Source: Telmatactis stephensoni
Taxonomy: Eukaryota; Cnidaria; Anthozoa; Actiniaria; Isophelliidae
Length of the DNA stretch: 64,000 nucleotides
Reading direction: 5' to 3'
Assembly: GCA_029948255.1 (NCBI GenBank)
Contig: JALIZF010001721.1
Coordinates: 186,001-250,000, forward strand
Part shown: piece after piece, positions 22,101-34,182 of the stretch
Numbering within the stretch: position 1 is the stretch's first letter
Layout of the letters: every line of letters starts with the position of its first letter
The notes under the pieces: generated by a model
The model's input: only the letters and a program-made list of their open reading frames with translations
Database searches by the model: none
What the model was told of the DNA's origin: nothing
Made by a program: the position numbers and the translations under genes

Positions 22101-25100
22101 AAAAAGAAAAGGTCAACGAACAACTGGATGAAATGAAGCAACAGAAATCAAATCTAGCAGATGCTTTAGAAAATGTGTATCAAAGTAAAGAAAAGTTACA
22201 GAATAGGCTCACAGAAGCCTTGTGTAAACAGGAGCAGTATAAGAAGTCTTTGATGGAGTCGATAGATGAAGCTAAAACTCTTAAGGAGTCTCTCTACAGA
22301 ATGGTGAGTGAGCACGAAACAATGAAAGAATCTCTCCTCAACGCCAACAGGGAAGTAGAAAGTCTCAAAAGCCAACAAGTACCTCACCTTGTAACAAAGG
22401 CAATGGACATCATAAAAGAGGAGGATGAGCAACTGTCCGACAAAGAAGAAGACAGCAAAGAAAGTGATAGCGAGGAGGAGAAAATATCTGCAGATTTAAA
22501 AGATCCTGGAATTGATCGAAAGAATTTTTCTGAAGTAGTGAATAAACTGAAGCAGTCACTAAAATCACTGTCTAGAGAAAACGCGTTGTTTGAATGCCAT
22601 GTTAAGCAACTTTTGAGCTCCGGTGATAAACATGTTGAAGGGGATGTACTTGAGAAAGAAGAAAAGGAAGAAGCTCGAGATGAGACGCCTCCGGAAAGAG
22701 CGAATGAAATGGTCATCCTCTCTCCCGAAGAAAAAGGTGTCCAAAGTGAGAATGAAATTAGTGACTCGAGGGAAAAGGAAGAAAAAATCTTTTTCTGTGT
22801 GTCTGAGAAATTATCCAAAGATGAAGAAACCTTGTGTGAGATTCAGGTCCAGATAGCCGAGCTTGAAAAGCTTGTGGAAGAAGCAGAATTAAAGTTAATA
22901 TCCGCAGTAAATGAACATGAAGACAACGAAGCGATTTCGGGTCTCATGAAGTTGCAGGAAGATATTTTAACCAAAAAACTAGATTCGGAGTCTAGAGAAG
23001 CTGAGGATAATAAACAGTTAGTTGAGTGGTTTGAGGTTATCTCAGCTGAGAAAGAAAACTTGGAAAAGGAGCTCGAAAATGCATCTAAAGACAACATCGA
23101 GCTTTTGAGAGACATGACAAAGTTAAGAGAGGAGAAAGAAGCGCTGAGAAAACAATTTGAAAGTATTCAAAGTTTAACCAAAGAGGATTCCAAGGAAAAC
23201 GAAGTGGTGGGGGAGGAAAAGGGTGATGAGCCCATTCCAAAAGAGAACGACGAACAGTTGATGCCACTTGAGCTTCAGAGAGAATTACAAGAATTGGAAA
23301 ATGATGGACAGAAAGAAACTGACACCTCGGAAAAGCTTGACGTAGCGGACCTTAAACATGTGGCAGAAAAACTTCACAAGGAAAATAAGTTATTGAACAC
23401 CAAGGTAACCGAGCTTCTGAAGAAAACCCATCACTTTAAAGCTATCGAAATGGAACTGAAAAAATCGAACCAAGAAACAGAAGCCTTGGAAAAACAAGTC
23501 GAGGTTCTGTCAAAAGAAGGAGCGACGTTACGAGGAGAAGCTGACGAAAGAGTCCAAAGGCTTATTGAATTAGAAGAGAACATGATACTAACCATCGAAA
23601 AGAAGCTCGAACTTGCTGAATATGCTTCGTTTTTGTCATCCAAGAAAGACAGTTTGGAGAAAAAATGCGAAGAACTATCACGTGAGATTGAAGGACTCAA
23701 GAAATCACGTGATCAAATTTTGACGCTCAAATCACAGTCCGATGAGCAAATGCATTGTGAGTTGAAAGAATTGAAGGAATACAAGGAAAAGGCCGGGAGA
23801 GAAATTGAAGATCTTAATGATATTTTAAGAATTGGAAGGCAAGATTTTGAAGCTATTAAAATAGAACTTGATTCTATGCAGAGGAAGAACAGACTACTAA
23901 AGCAAGAACTTGAAAAAACATCCTTGAAAGAAGAAGAAATGAATTCTAAGTTCCAAGAAAAGCTTTCAGAAGCACTAGCTATCAAAAAAGCTAGTGGCCT
24001 TGAGGAACTTAATGCTAGTGGTGAGTTGGAAATTTGGAAACTTAAGACTGAGAATCTGGAAAGTGAGGTCCATAGTGCAAACGAGAGAGCCCAAAAACTG
24101 GAAAAGGAAAAAGATGAACTTTCTTCATTATTATATGAACTTATTACATGTTATGACGCCGAGGTTAAGAAAGATATCCAAGCAGAAAAAGAAAAAGGAG
24201 AAATTGAAATGGAACATAAGGTGTCAGAATTTAAAAGCTGGATTAAAAATACCGGCGAAGCTATGGAAAGTTATGAACAAAAGACAAAAATGTTGAACAC
24301 GTTTGTCCAAGAGGTGGAGGAAAAAACATCTGAAGTTCTCGAAAAAGAGGAACCAGGTGGAAAAAAGGGACTTTGTACCGATGAAGGTAAGGCATCAGAA
24401 TCGGCAAGAACTGAAGACGAAACTTCCAAAGCAACATTTGAGAATGCTAGATCTAAGTTCGAGCTTTTGATAAAGAAGCTTAAAGAAAGTTTCCAAAATG
24501 AAACAAGCTTCCAGACAGAACTAGGTCAAATCAAGGAAGACAATGAAAGAATCACCAGAGAACTGAACGTTAAGTCGAACTTCCTTCGAACTATGAGAGA
24601 TTCATTTGAGCAGCTTCTACAAGAAAGGAATCAGCTGGCTGAAAAAGCAGCTGCAAGTGGAGTACATGCAGATGTCGAAGAACGAAACAGTGTGGATCCA
24701 GAGAAACCGCTGGAGGTCTTGCAGAGTTGTAGCAACTGTAAGGATCTTGAACGTGAACGCGATGATTTAAAGTCGACCTTAGCATCCATGAATGAAGACA
24801 GCGCCGAGCTGAACAGAAAATGTCGACTTTTGAAAGAACATTTGATTCTCCTCAAACAACAGCAAGAGGGCAGAACCAACAACAACAACAACATCCAAGA
24901 AGACCTCGGAAACAAGTTTTCAGAACTCCCTAATTTGATTGAGGAAACAGTATCCCAGGGTAATTTAATTGAGTGTCAAAGTGCTTCATTGTTCGAGTCA
25001 GAGCTGGAAGTCACTGAAGACTTGCCAGTCATTGAACCTGCACTCTTAAGCGAACGGCAAATACTGCAAGAGCAGCAAGCTGACACTGTGGAAAACGAAG

Positions 25101-28100
25101 GAAACGATGATGAAGAGTTGCCCCAAGTAGTGGAAGTAGTTGATCATGATAGTAAGAGCGAACTAGAAAAACAACTGAGCATCTTACAAGAAGAGATGAA
25201 AACGTTGAGGAACACAAACAAAGACCTGGAAATTGAAATTTCATCTTTGAAGGAGAAAATCAAAGAAATAAAGCATGAGCATCAACGCGAAACAACTGAA
25301 CTGAAAAAAGAGGTCCACCAACAAGAACAAGAGCTTGCAGAGCTACATAAGGAAAAAGAGAAAAGGAAGACGCTGATAGAAAGTCTCAAGAGTAAAATTG
25401 ACGACCTAAATCAACTTAAAGCATCTTCAAAAGAGGAAACCCAAGAACCTACCACCAGTGAAGATGGCAAACAGAGTGATAAACTCCACAAAATGTTAGC
25501 TGAAAGGTCGAGCAGTTTGAAAGATCTAAACGAGAAATTGGGGGTCTCTAAGAATTTTATGCAAAAGATACTTGATGAGAACAAGCAGCTTAAAGAAGAA
25601 GTCGAGGAACTCGAGACGGAGTTAAAGGAACTCAAGAAAGAATTCGAAGTTTTGAAAGCTGAGGTTGATTTAAAGAAAACAGCTCTTACTGTGCTAAAGG
25701 ATCAAAAATCTGAACTTGAAACGACGAAGTCTCGTCTGGAAGAAGATTTATCAAGCGTGAAAGAACAGCTGAAGTCCCGAGGAATTCTTCTTGCCACACT
25801 TGAAAAAGACAAGGGATCTTTTAAATCGAATTTACGAAAGTCTGAACAGGAAGCTGAATCTTTGAAGAAGCAATACGAACTGTTACAAGAGCTGACTGAT
25901 TCTGGAAAGCAACGACAGAAAGATACTGAAAATCTGGTGAAAAAGCTGAAGCAATCGTGTGACGAAATGACTGCAAACTTTGAAAAAGTGTCTTCGGAGA
26001 AGAAAGACCTGGAAAATTCGCTCTCCGAGGAGTTGCAAGTGGAAAGAAGTAAAAACGAAGAATTGAAAGAAAAATTATCAAACCAAGAGAAAAGTCATTC
26101 GTCGGCCATCAAGAGCCTTGAGGAATATAAAGAGAAAGTGCAAAATCTAACTCGAGAAATTCGCAGAGACAAGTCACGACGAGATCGCGAGATGGGCAGT
26201 ATCAAGCAAGAAAATGCAAAGTTACTCGGCGATGAAGAACGCTTTCAGAAAGAATTAGAAAACCTTCGCGAACAACTAGAAGATGAGAGAAGCAAAAATG
26301 ATAAATTAGAGACTGATTTGAAGACAGCTATACTCGACAACTTGACTTTAAACCACAGCCTTAAATTGCAATCAGAAGAGAAAGACAAGACAAGTAAAGA
26401 ACTTGAAGGAAATAGGAAAGAGAGCAAGCGCTTGTCTACGTTGAGCGACGACTTGAAATCCAAAATAGCAAACCTTGAAGCTTTGCTCAAAGCAACTAAA
26501 GATGAGAAGAAGTTCCTTGCTGATGAGATTGAGAAATTGAAAACTGTCAACAATGACCTGCGCGTACGACTAACTGAGTCTAGCGAAGACAAAGAAGAAC
26601 TCGAAGACATCTTGGGAGAAATGAGAGAAAAACGTCAGAAACTGCACGACGAGATTGATAAAGCACTTACCGAAAGAGACGAATTCGAAGATCAGGTTTT
26701 TGACATCAAGAAGAAAATGACAAAAGGAATGGAGTCAGTTTTAGAAGATAACAAGAAGACCGAAGCGGAGTTAGAAAAACTCCTAAAAGAAGAAGCCAAG
26801 TTAAGAGAGCAGTTTCAGGAGCTCGAGAAAACAAAATTGGTAGCTGTAGAAGAAAATTCCAAGCTAAGAGATGACTTAGAGAAGACCAAAACTGAGTTGA
26901 TAAAACTTCTCAAAAGTAGCCCACAAACTGACGAAGTTCAGGTTACATCCTCTGACGACAACGAAGATAGAGTTAAGCAACTACAAGAAGCGCATGCTGA
27001 AGTTGGAAAATTATCTTCTGCATTAGAAAAAAGCCAGAAAGAAATTGAAAGCCTAAAATCCAAGTTAGAAAGCAAAGTTCAAGAGCAAAAACCGGAAAAG
27101 GTAGTTGCTGTGCAAGTTGAAGAACTTCAGTCGAGTGTAATTAAAAGTGAAGATAGTGCCTCCCCAGAGGACCAGATTCCCAACTATGCTGTAGAAAACA
27201 ATAGACTACGAGCTCAGCTCCAGGAAAAGGAACGCAAACTCACAAACCTTCAAGACGAACTCTATAATCTGGCAAAGAAAGAAGTACAAGAGGAATTTAA
27301 GTTGGAAGCCACTAAACGGCAATGCCAGAATTTACAAGATGATCTTCGCAAATCCAAAGAAAGAATGGTAAAATTACGAAACGATCTGCAAGCCTCGAAC
27401 GCGGTTCAAACAGATCTTCGTAAAAATCTACGGGCGGCAGTTGCTGATAAAGAAAGATTTGAAAGTGAATGCAAAAGGCTAATGTTAGATAAAGGTGCCG
27501 TTGAAAAGGTTAAAGTTACTTCGATAGAGGTTCCGGCTGTTTCTCAGATTGTGCGACTTGATCAAGATGTTCCTGTGGCAAAAGCAGCATCATTAGACAT
27601 CGCACGAAAAGAAATTGTTATTTTAGAGGCACAAGTGAAGGACTTGCGTGCTCGAGCTAAAGAAGACAGAGAATTGTTTGAAGAGCTGTTTTTACAAGTA
27701 ACAAAAGAACTTACTAGAGCTATGGAAATTTTGGCCGTACAAACTGGACAAGAAGAGAAGAATGCTGTTGAAGTGAAGACCTTCCCAAAGTCTCCTAGCA
27801 TTCAAGACAAATTTTGTGATCTTCGAAAGATGGTTGACTCTCTAGAACAGATTTGTCGTAGACCTAAAGACCATGTCGATGCATTGTCGAAAGACGACAA
27901 CAAAATCTCGGAAAAGCTTCGGTGTGTGATACATGAAAACAACAAACTCAATGATAAAATGAAATTCTTGCAAGAGAAGTTGAGTGGGATCTTGGAGGAA
28001 AAGAAGGTTTTGGAAGATATTGGTTCTAATACAAGAAAAGAATTATCCGCTGTAGTAAAGAGTTTATCTTCAGAACGCGACGAAATGAAGAGCATCAGTA

Positions 28101-29614
28101 GCGAACGTTCCGAAATGAAAGCCAAATTAATAGAAGCCGAGAAAAATGTGGAAGAACTTAAAAAGAAGATCACTTCTCTTGAAAAAGAATGTGCGGATCT
28201 TCGTGAACGGAATCGACACTTGGAAACGACACCAGAAATAAAAATTGAAAAGCAAGAACTTCAAAATGCTGTTGAATCAACCCCATTTCAAGTCGAAGAT
28301 GATCTGAGGAAGGAAAGTAAACATCTCGAGATGGAATTGATGGAGCAAGATAGACAATTACAATGGCTGCGCAAAGAGTGCAGAGAGTTGAAGGACAAGA
28401 TCAAGAAGTTGGAAGACGATTTTAAGTCAATCGAGGCAGCAAACAAAAAGTTGGATTCGCAAAATCAGGATTTCTATGCAGAAATCAAGAGAAAAGAACG
28501 TCAATTAAGCAGTTTTCGAGAAGATAACCAAAAATTGTTGACGATTCAGAAGACCTCAGAAACGCAAATTCGCCATCTTAACAGAGAGATCGAACTTTTC
28601 AGCGATCGTGTTGTCTGTTGTGAAACCGAGAAAGAACAAATCGATGAAATAAATCGTCAACAACAAAATGAAATCCAGGAATTGTTCCTTCAGAAAAGTA
28701 AAGACAATGCTGTACGAGAAAAACTTGAAAACTTGTTTTACGAGAACACAAAGCTCAAAGAGCAGAAGAAAATGCTTTCAACTCGACTACAATCCTTGGA
28801 ACGAGATATGAAGAGTCAAATTCTAACAACAAGAGACTTAGAATCAGAGAAAGAGGAGCTCTACAATAAGATCGATAGAGCTGAAGATGAAAAACGCAAT
28901 GAGATTTCCAAGAAAGAACGGCTTGCGTACCTTCTCGACAAACACGAAAAAGATTCCCGCCGCAAAGTTGATTCTTTATCCCGATTGGTGGAAAAGCTAA
29001 CACGTGATAAAGACGAACTGTGCGCCAAAGATCCTAGTCTGGACAAAATTCATTCGGAGAATAAAAAACTTGGAAAGGAATCTGCTTATAAGGATGGTGT
29101 TATTGGAAAGCTACAGGACCAAAATCAAGCTCTAAAGAAGGAGGTTGACCACCTCCGTAGATCTTACGATAGCCTTAGAGAAAAAGACGTTGCAGCAGAT
29201 AAGGAACGGAAATCGCCACCATTTCAACGATCAAGCTCCCTAAAAGTTTCACCCCGTCGTACGCACCAATCAGGCTCCAAGCCATCCTCGTTCTCGTCAT
29301 TTGATCGAGCATCTTTCTCCAGCGGTCGAGTATCTGATTCATCTGATAGGATTATAAGACGCAATTCGAGATCGCGCACACCTCCAGCACGGCGCACGTC
29401 ATCGTCCAGACGAAGAGAAGAGAGCACACCCATCGATCAGGACTCATCCAGCACCAGTTCCCAGGAATGTTTTTGCAGCCCGATTTTATCTGTAGTCAAC
29501 CTTTGCCCTTATGAGGTGCAGCAAGCTGAAGACCTTGGACCACCGGGAAGATGTCCCGTATGCAAGAAGAGAAAACCAGGTCGTAAGGGTATAATTAAAG
29601 AACATTATGTTTGA
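19159..29614 (+). CDS. Giant coiled-coil protein, single terminal exon of about 10.46 kb (unassigned)
   Basis: A single uninterrupted reading frame of about 3484 codons to TGA, preceded by a good acceptor (TTTTGTTTTGCAG|T) in phase 2, so translation must begin in an upstream exon. The ATG at 19115 lies in the polypyrimidine region and is probably intronic. Composition is overwhelmingly E, K, L, S and Q in heptad-like patterns over about 3000 residues (for example LKKQYELLQELTDSGKQRQK), with acidic breaks (VGEEKGDEPIPKENDEQLMP) that may act as flexible spacers. The tail is Ser/Arg-rich (SSDRIIRRNSRSRTPPARRT) and ends with a Cys-containing segment: CFCSP, a CP further on, and a CPVCKKRKPGRK motif that may bind a metal. 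I see no transmembrane segment, GRIP, FYVE, motor or CAP-Gly domain. Golgin, CENP-E/F-like, rootletin-like and EEA1-like identities are possible by architecture only. Likely a cytoskeletal or membrane tether. Confidence 0.88.
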
Positions 29615-29940
29615 TTAGGATTACACTTGCATGAAACATTTTTAACGTCAACAATAGGAAATCCACCTTTCTTGCATCGCTTCTACTGTCGCACAATGAT
29701 TTCAAGTCGCTGATGGAGTTAACATAGAAAAACAAGTTATCAGAAAAATGCGTGCAAATTGTTGGAACTCCTACCTCGATTTGAAACCCATGTTCGCATT
29801 CTTCATTAGAATTTATATCGTTGACAACGTCAATTGAAAGTATCAAAGTATTAACGTTTTGGCCAAAGTTTTGACTTACGTAATCAAAAAACTAAATTAA
29901 GGCGCTGTTACACGGTGCAGTGTTTTCTGCGACTTGTCTC

Positions 29941-30054
29941 GCAATGGCGTTGCAAAACAAGTTGCACGAACCATTGCAGGGCCGGAGAGTTACATGGCGC
30001 AACGACGAAAATCGTTGATGCAATCGTTTGTTACGCAACGCCATTGCGAGCTGC
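29941..30054. mobile_element. Inverted repeat with CGCAATGGCGTTGC arms
   Basis: CGCAATGGCGTTGCAAAACA on the left and CAACGCCATTGCGAGCTGCA on the right pair through CGCAATGGCGTTG. Other GTTGCA/TGCAAC words lie between them. Confidence 0.6.
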
Positions 30055-30116
30055 AGGGGCTATTTGACAGAAAGCTGTTATATGTCGTCTTTTTACAGTA
30101 GGCTTCAGAGGACAGT

Positions 30117-30241
30117 GGACGCTTTCTTTTATGTGCGCGCCGTCGTCATGGAGGTTTTTAGACCGTGGGAAAGCCTCAACTTCTCCTCAATAGTGACGTT
30201 CTGCCGACGACGGCGGCGCACACATGAAAAAGAACGCTGTG
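30117..30241. mobile_element. Inverted repeat with GACGCTTTCTTTTATGTG arms
   Basis: GGACGCTTTCTTTTATGTGC and GCGCCGTCGTC on the left match the reverse complement of GACGACGGCGGCGCACACAT and GAAAAAGAACGCTGTG on the right with few mismatches. Confidence 0.75.
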
Positions 30242-30610
30242 TGTTCCGTGCGGTGTATCGAACGGTCAACGATCCGTGCTACAACCATTTCGTACGAAAT
30301 CTACTGCTAATGGATATATTTGCCCAAATCATTGAGGGACAAGAGTGAGGTGACTGGGATTTAGGCTACCATTTGGTTGGCCAACGTTTGATGAGTAATA
30401 CACGGTTGTAGTGTTTTTAAACAGAGTAATGAGTGCGGTGTTTCAATTAACATCAAGCCAAGTGGAAATAACCACATTTTTATACAACGAATAATCGAGA
30501 TAATATAAAACATATCAAAACAGATACATTATCATATATTAATAAACTATGATGTAAATAATGAATTATAACGTCAGTTAATGTTACATTTTTGACATAG
30601 TAACAAAAAT

Positions 30611-31610
30611 AAGATGAAACGTTTTCTTATGACCAAATAAGGCTTTTGTTAGGAAAACTACAGTTATAGACCAGTATTTTGACGCATGGATCGACCATGC
30701 AATATACCATTAGAGTGCGTTGTTTTATTATAATGCACCATGCATGTATTTTGTCGTGCATAAATGTCTATAGTGACCCACGTGGAAATGGAGAGCGGTC
30801 TTCTCATTTTGCTCTCTCCTAGACCAGCTTACCTTTCTGTTTCCATGTGGATTGCTACAGAGAGTCGTGAGGTTGCGGCTAGAATATGATGCTCTCGTTT
30901 CACAAAGCGTTCGTTTTTTACAAGAACTTACAAATCCACAAATGTTTTTTTCGAGCATTTACAACTTTTTTCCACCTTTTTAAAAACCAGTACATTTTAC
31001 TGTGCGGTTTTCTTTATTTCGTCGAGATTATCTATGCAAGTTCCCTTTAGTGTAAATAAAGATGTTTGCTACATACGTTTTTACGAGTACTCGAACGTTA
31101 CGCACGATTTGTGAAACGGGAACAGCGAACTTTGCATGTAGCGAACACAATCACAACGAAGGAGCTAGGCGTTAGAGCAGTTTTTGTATGAGTGGGAAAA
31201 CTGCACGGTCACGGTACGGTTACGGTAGGAATTACAAATGCTTTTATAGAGATAACGGCACTGACATAGTTGCGGTACGGCGAGTAAGTTTCCCACTCAT
31301 ACGAGAACGGCTCTATTTTTAATTGATTACCTCGGCTCGTGAAATTAGTGTTTGACCAAGGCGTAATAGAGTAAAGAAAAAGGTAAATTTTATATGCCAG
31401 AAAGAACATAATATCGCATATATAAACATTTTTATCAAAATTATTTTTCAAATGTTACATCTATTCAAATGTATATTCGATTTATATTTTTACAAAGCCA
31501 TTTTTATAGACAATAACACAAAAATAAATTGAACTTTTTTATGCAATCCTGTCAGATATTCATATTGTAGTTTCGCAAACTCATAAGCGCGCAGCGCATG
31601 CGTATGCAGT
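30611..31610. repeat. Diverged local duplication, copy A
   Basis: TTCTTATGACCAAATAAG, GAGTGCGTTGTTTTATTATA, GTCGTGCATAAATGTCT and CGTTTCACAAAGCGTTCGT appear here and, in the same order, at 33345-33630. The match resumes at about 31384 (TATCGCATATATAAACATTT, CTATTCAAATGTATATTCGA, TAAGCGCGC-GCGCATGCGTATG). Between about 30912 and 31383, copy A carries roughly 470 bases absent from copy B, including a MITE at 31173-31315. Confidence 0.85.
31173..31315. mobile_element. Palindromic MITE, GTATGAGTG/CGGTCACGG family, copy 3
   Basis: TAGAGCAGTTTTTGTATGAG at the left and CTCATACGAGAACGGCTCTA at the right; inside, TGGGAAAACTGCACGGTCAC and GTAAGTTTCCCA. Sits within the segment present only in copy A of the local duplication. 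Confidence 0.85.
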
Positions 31611-31664
31611 ACTATCCTGATGACGTCATCATCACCATCATGATTCGTGTCCGAGTCCTATCCG

Positions 31665-31850
31665 CATCCAATATTCCAGTTCCAACATATGTTTCATCTG
31701 GTACATTCGAAGCCATTAGAACGAGGCTTTGTGCATAAAGCTCATCAGACGTTAGTCTTGTTGTAATTAAATGACTGAGCTTTATGCACGTAGCCTCGTC
31801 TTGATACTTTTCTATGTGCCAAGTGAAGTATACTCTGAAGTCGAGTATTC
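31665..31850. mobile_element. MITE-like element, copy 1 of a two-copy family
   Basis: Contains AGAACGAGGCTTTGTGCATAAAGCTC and its near mirror GAGCTTTATGCACGTAGCCTCGT, then CTTGATACTTTTCTATGTGC. The stretch at about 52735-52890 shares GCACGTAGCCTCGTCTTGAT and ACTTTTGTATGTGGCAAGTG. Confidence 0.75.
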
Positions 31851-31943
31851 ATTAGGTCTTGCTCACTCTAGCGATATCCGCAGCACAAGCAACATACTCA
31901 AACAACTCAGCAGTGTACTGTTCATTATAGTACAAACACTGAA

Positions 31944-31997
31944 AGAGTGTAATACTTTGCACTATTTAGTAGAGTGTAATACTTTGCACTATTTAGT
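31944..31997. repeat. Exact 27-base tandem duplication
   Basis: AGAGTGTAATACTTTGCACT followed by ATTTAGT occurs twice head to tail with no difference. The unit resembles parts of the MITE at about 59790-59935. Confidence 0.95.
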
Positions 31998-32066
31998 AGA
32001 GTGGTTTTCATCAACGTAAACCCGTGAAATAGATCGTATTCATAATTTTACGATCGGAGCAAAGCC

Positions 32067-32380
32067 ATATGATTTCCTATTATTAATATACATGGAAAAA
32101 TTATAAAAAGAAAATGTTTTTTTCTCATCTAAATGTACGAAAATGTTTGAATAAAACCTAAGCGCGCTCGATGACGTGTGATGCGTCAGTAGCGCGCATT
32201 TCCGCTAAAATTTCATTCAAAAACACAACAAAATCCCCAACGTTTTTTCCTTTTTTCCATCAAAATCGTTCTTTTGTGATTAAAATATACATAATTTTGA
32301 TGCTAGATAATGTGAACAACAGCAGAACTAAGAAAACTTTGATTTTAACGTTGTTGAAAACTCAAATCTACACTAAACGG
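32067..32380. repeat. Dispersed repeat, copy 2 (copy 1 at about 9462-9770)
   Basis: Shares AAGCCATATGATTTCCTATT, GATGACGTGTGAT, GCGTCAGTAGCGCGCA, CATTCAAAAACA and AACAGCAGAACTAAGAAAAC with copy 1 in the same order. Confidence 0.85.
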
Positions 32381-33344
32381 TTCTCTGGATGAGAAGTGTT
32401 CAATTGCGACGCACGGGAGTAGGGTAAGACGAAAATTAAACTGCATCCGGTCACTAAAAATAGCCCAACCGGGAATTATGGTCTCTCTTGGTACTGCTCA
32501 TTAACAGTGCATAATCATTGGATGTTTCTGATCTCTGATGTTGTCTTTACTCGGCAAAAACTCAAATAAGAAATCCTGTCAAGACTGGTCATTGTGGATT
32601 TTCATTTCTTAATGGTATCAATGGTGACTCAGTGGTGTTTTTTAGGGAGCGTACCTTCCACGTTCTGGCACAGAAAAACTTTACTTTCGGTTGGACCACG
32701 TTTCACTTAATTAAATCAAGTGCGCTAACCTTGTCAATGCATTATTTTCGAATCATTTTTTCAATGTCAAACTTGCTCCTCAAAAATAAGAAAAAAAGAC
32801 AACAAACTGAAACAAGGTTTGTAACTCAGACACATGCAGTGGAAGTTTACATATCTGAAAAAAGGTAAGAATATTTATCAGCTTTTGATTCTGCAACGGG
32901 AAAGCGCGAAAAGATGTAAGAGAGTGACAACAAATGCATGACGCACGGCCAGTTTTTAATCTGCACTTACCTCTTCTTCTTTATCTATAGTTTCACTCCC
33001 AGAGAATAGCTGCATAAACATGCTGGTTTGCTGGGAGCATTCCCATTTCATGTGGGAAATGCTCCAAGTAAGCCGGCATGTTTCAACTTCTTCTTGATAA
33101 TCACATTTAAAAAACTCAATCAAAAAACACGTGTCGATTCCATCAAGTCACGTTGTAAAATGATTCACTAATGAGCTGTGATGACGTCATAATTAAATTT
33201 GTGACGTTTACCCAATTACGCAAATTACGTACTTATACGAACACCACAGGAAGACCACGCAGCACGCGCAGTTATAAAAGAGCTAGGAGGGAGAAACACC
33301 TCACGACGTGTATCGATCAGTTAACGTTCCGTGCTACAAAAATA

Positions 33345-33850
33345 ATATTTTTTTCTTATGACCAAATAAGACTTTTTTTAACAAAATTACACATGTAAAC
33401 CAGCATTTTGCCGCATAGATCAATATACCATCAGAGTGCGTTGTTTTATTATAATGCACCACATATGTATTTTTGTCGTGCATAAATGTCTGTAGTGACC
33501 GACAGGGGAATGCAGAGCGGGCTTCTCCTATTGCTCTCTCCCAGCTTATCTTTCCGGTTTCCTTACAAATTGCTACAGAGAATGAGATTGCAGCTAAAAT
33601 ATGATGCCCCCGTTTCACAAAGCGTTCGTGAATTTTATATACCAGACAGAACATAATATCGCATATATAAACATTTTTATCAAAATTATTTTTTTTCAAA
33701 TGTTACATCTATTCAAATGTATATTCGATTTATATTTTTACAAAGCCATTTTTTATAGACTATAACACAAAAATAAGTTGGACTTTTGTATGCAATCCTG
33801 TCAGACATTCATGTTAAAGTTTCGCAAAAGTCATAAGCGCGCGGCGCATG
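33345..33850. repeat. Diverged local duplication, copy B
   Basis: Partner of the copy at 30611-31610, without the roughly 470-base middle segment. At the junction copy B reads AAAGCGTTCGTGAATTTTAT, whereas copy A is split between GCGTTCGT and AATTTTAT. Confidence 0.85.
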
Positions 33851-34182
33851 CGTATGTAGCAGTATTTCAGCTCAAGGATTAATCATGTTCAGCGGTCAGC
33901 GGTTGTCAGCTAATGTAGTGAATATTATGCTATTGAAGCAATATATTTTGCCGGATTGCATGTCCAAAAAGATTGCATGTCCAAAAAAGGCCACATGTGA
34001 CAGAATACTTTTCACTATGTCCTTCTCTAAGTCCTGTAGTGCACACTAGTGCAATGCACAACTCATCTTCTGAACCATGAGCCTATCCGATAGGTTTAGC
34101 GGTTAAACTAGCGAAACAGTCACGTGATTTCCATCGTGATGGTATCTTGTTTACCCATGACACACCTACCAAGGTACGTCCA

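Larger units (their letters stand above)
29618..34182. other. Repeat-dense intergenic stretch between the giant exon and the Dlish-like gene
   Basis: No credible gene. Contains hairpins (29941-30054, 30117-30241, 31173-31315), a diverged local duplication (about 30611-31610 and 33345-33850), a dispersed repeat copy (32067-32380), a MITE (31665-31850) and a 27-base tandem duplication (31944-31997). The open frame 30028-30348 spans one of the hairpins and I do not regard it as a gene. Confidence 0.65.

Noticed and set aside
30028..30348. 106-codon open frame with RRRRRTHEKE
   Set aside because: Overlaps two inverted repeats (29941-30054 and 30117-30241), which explains its openness.
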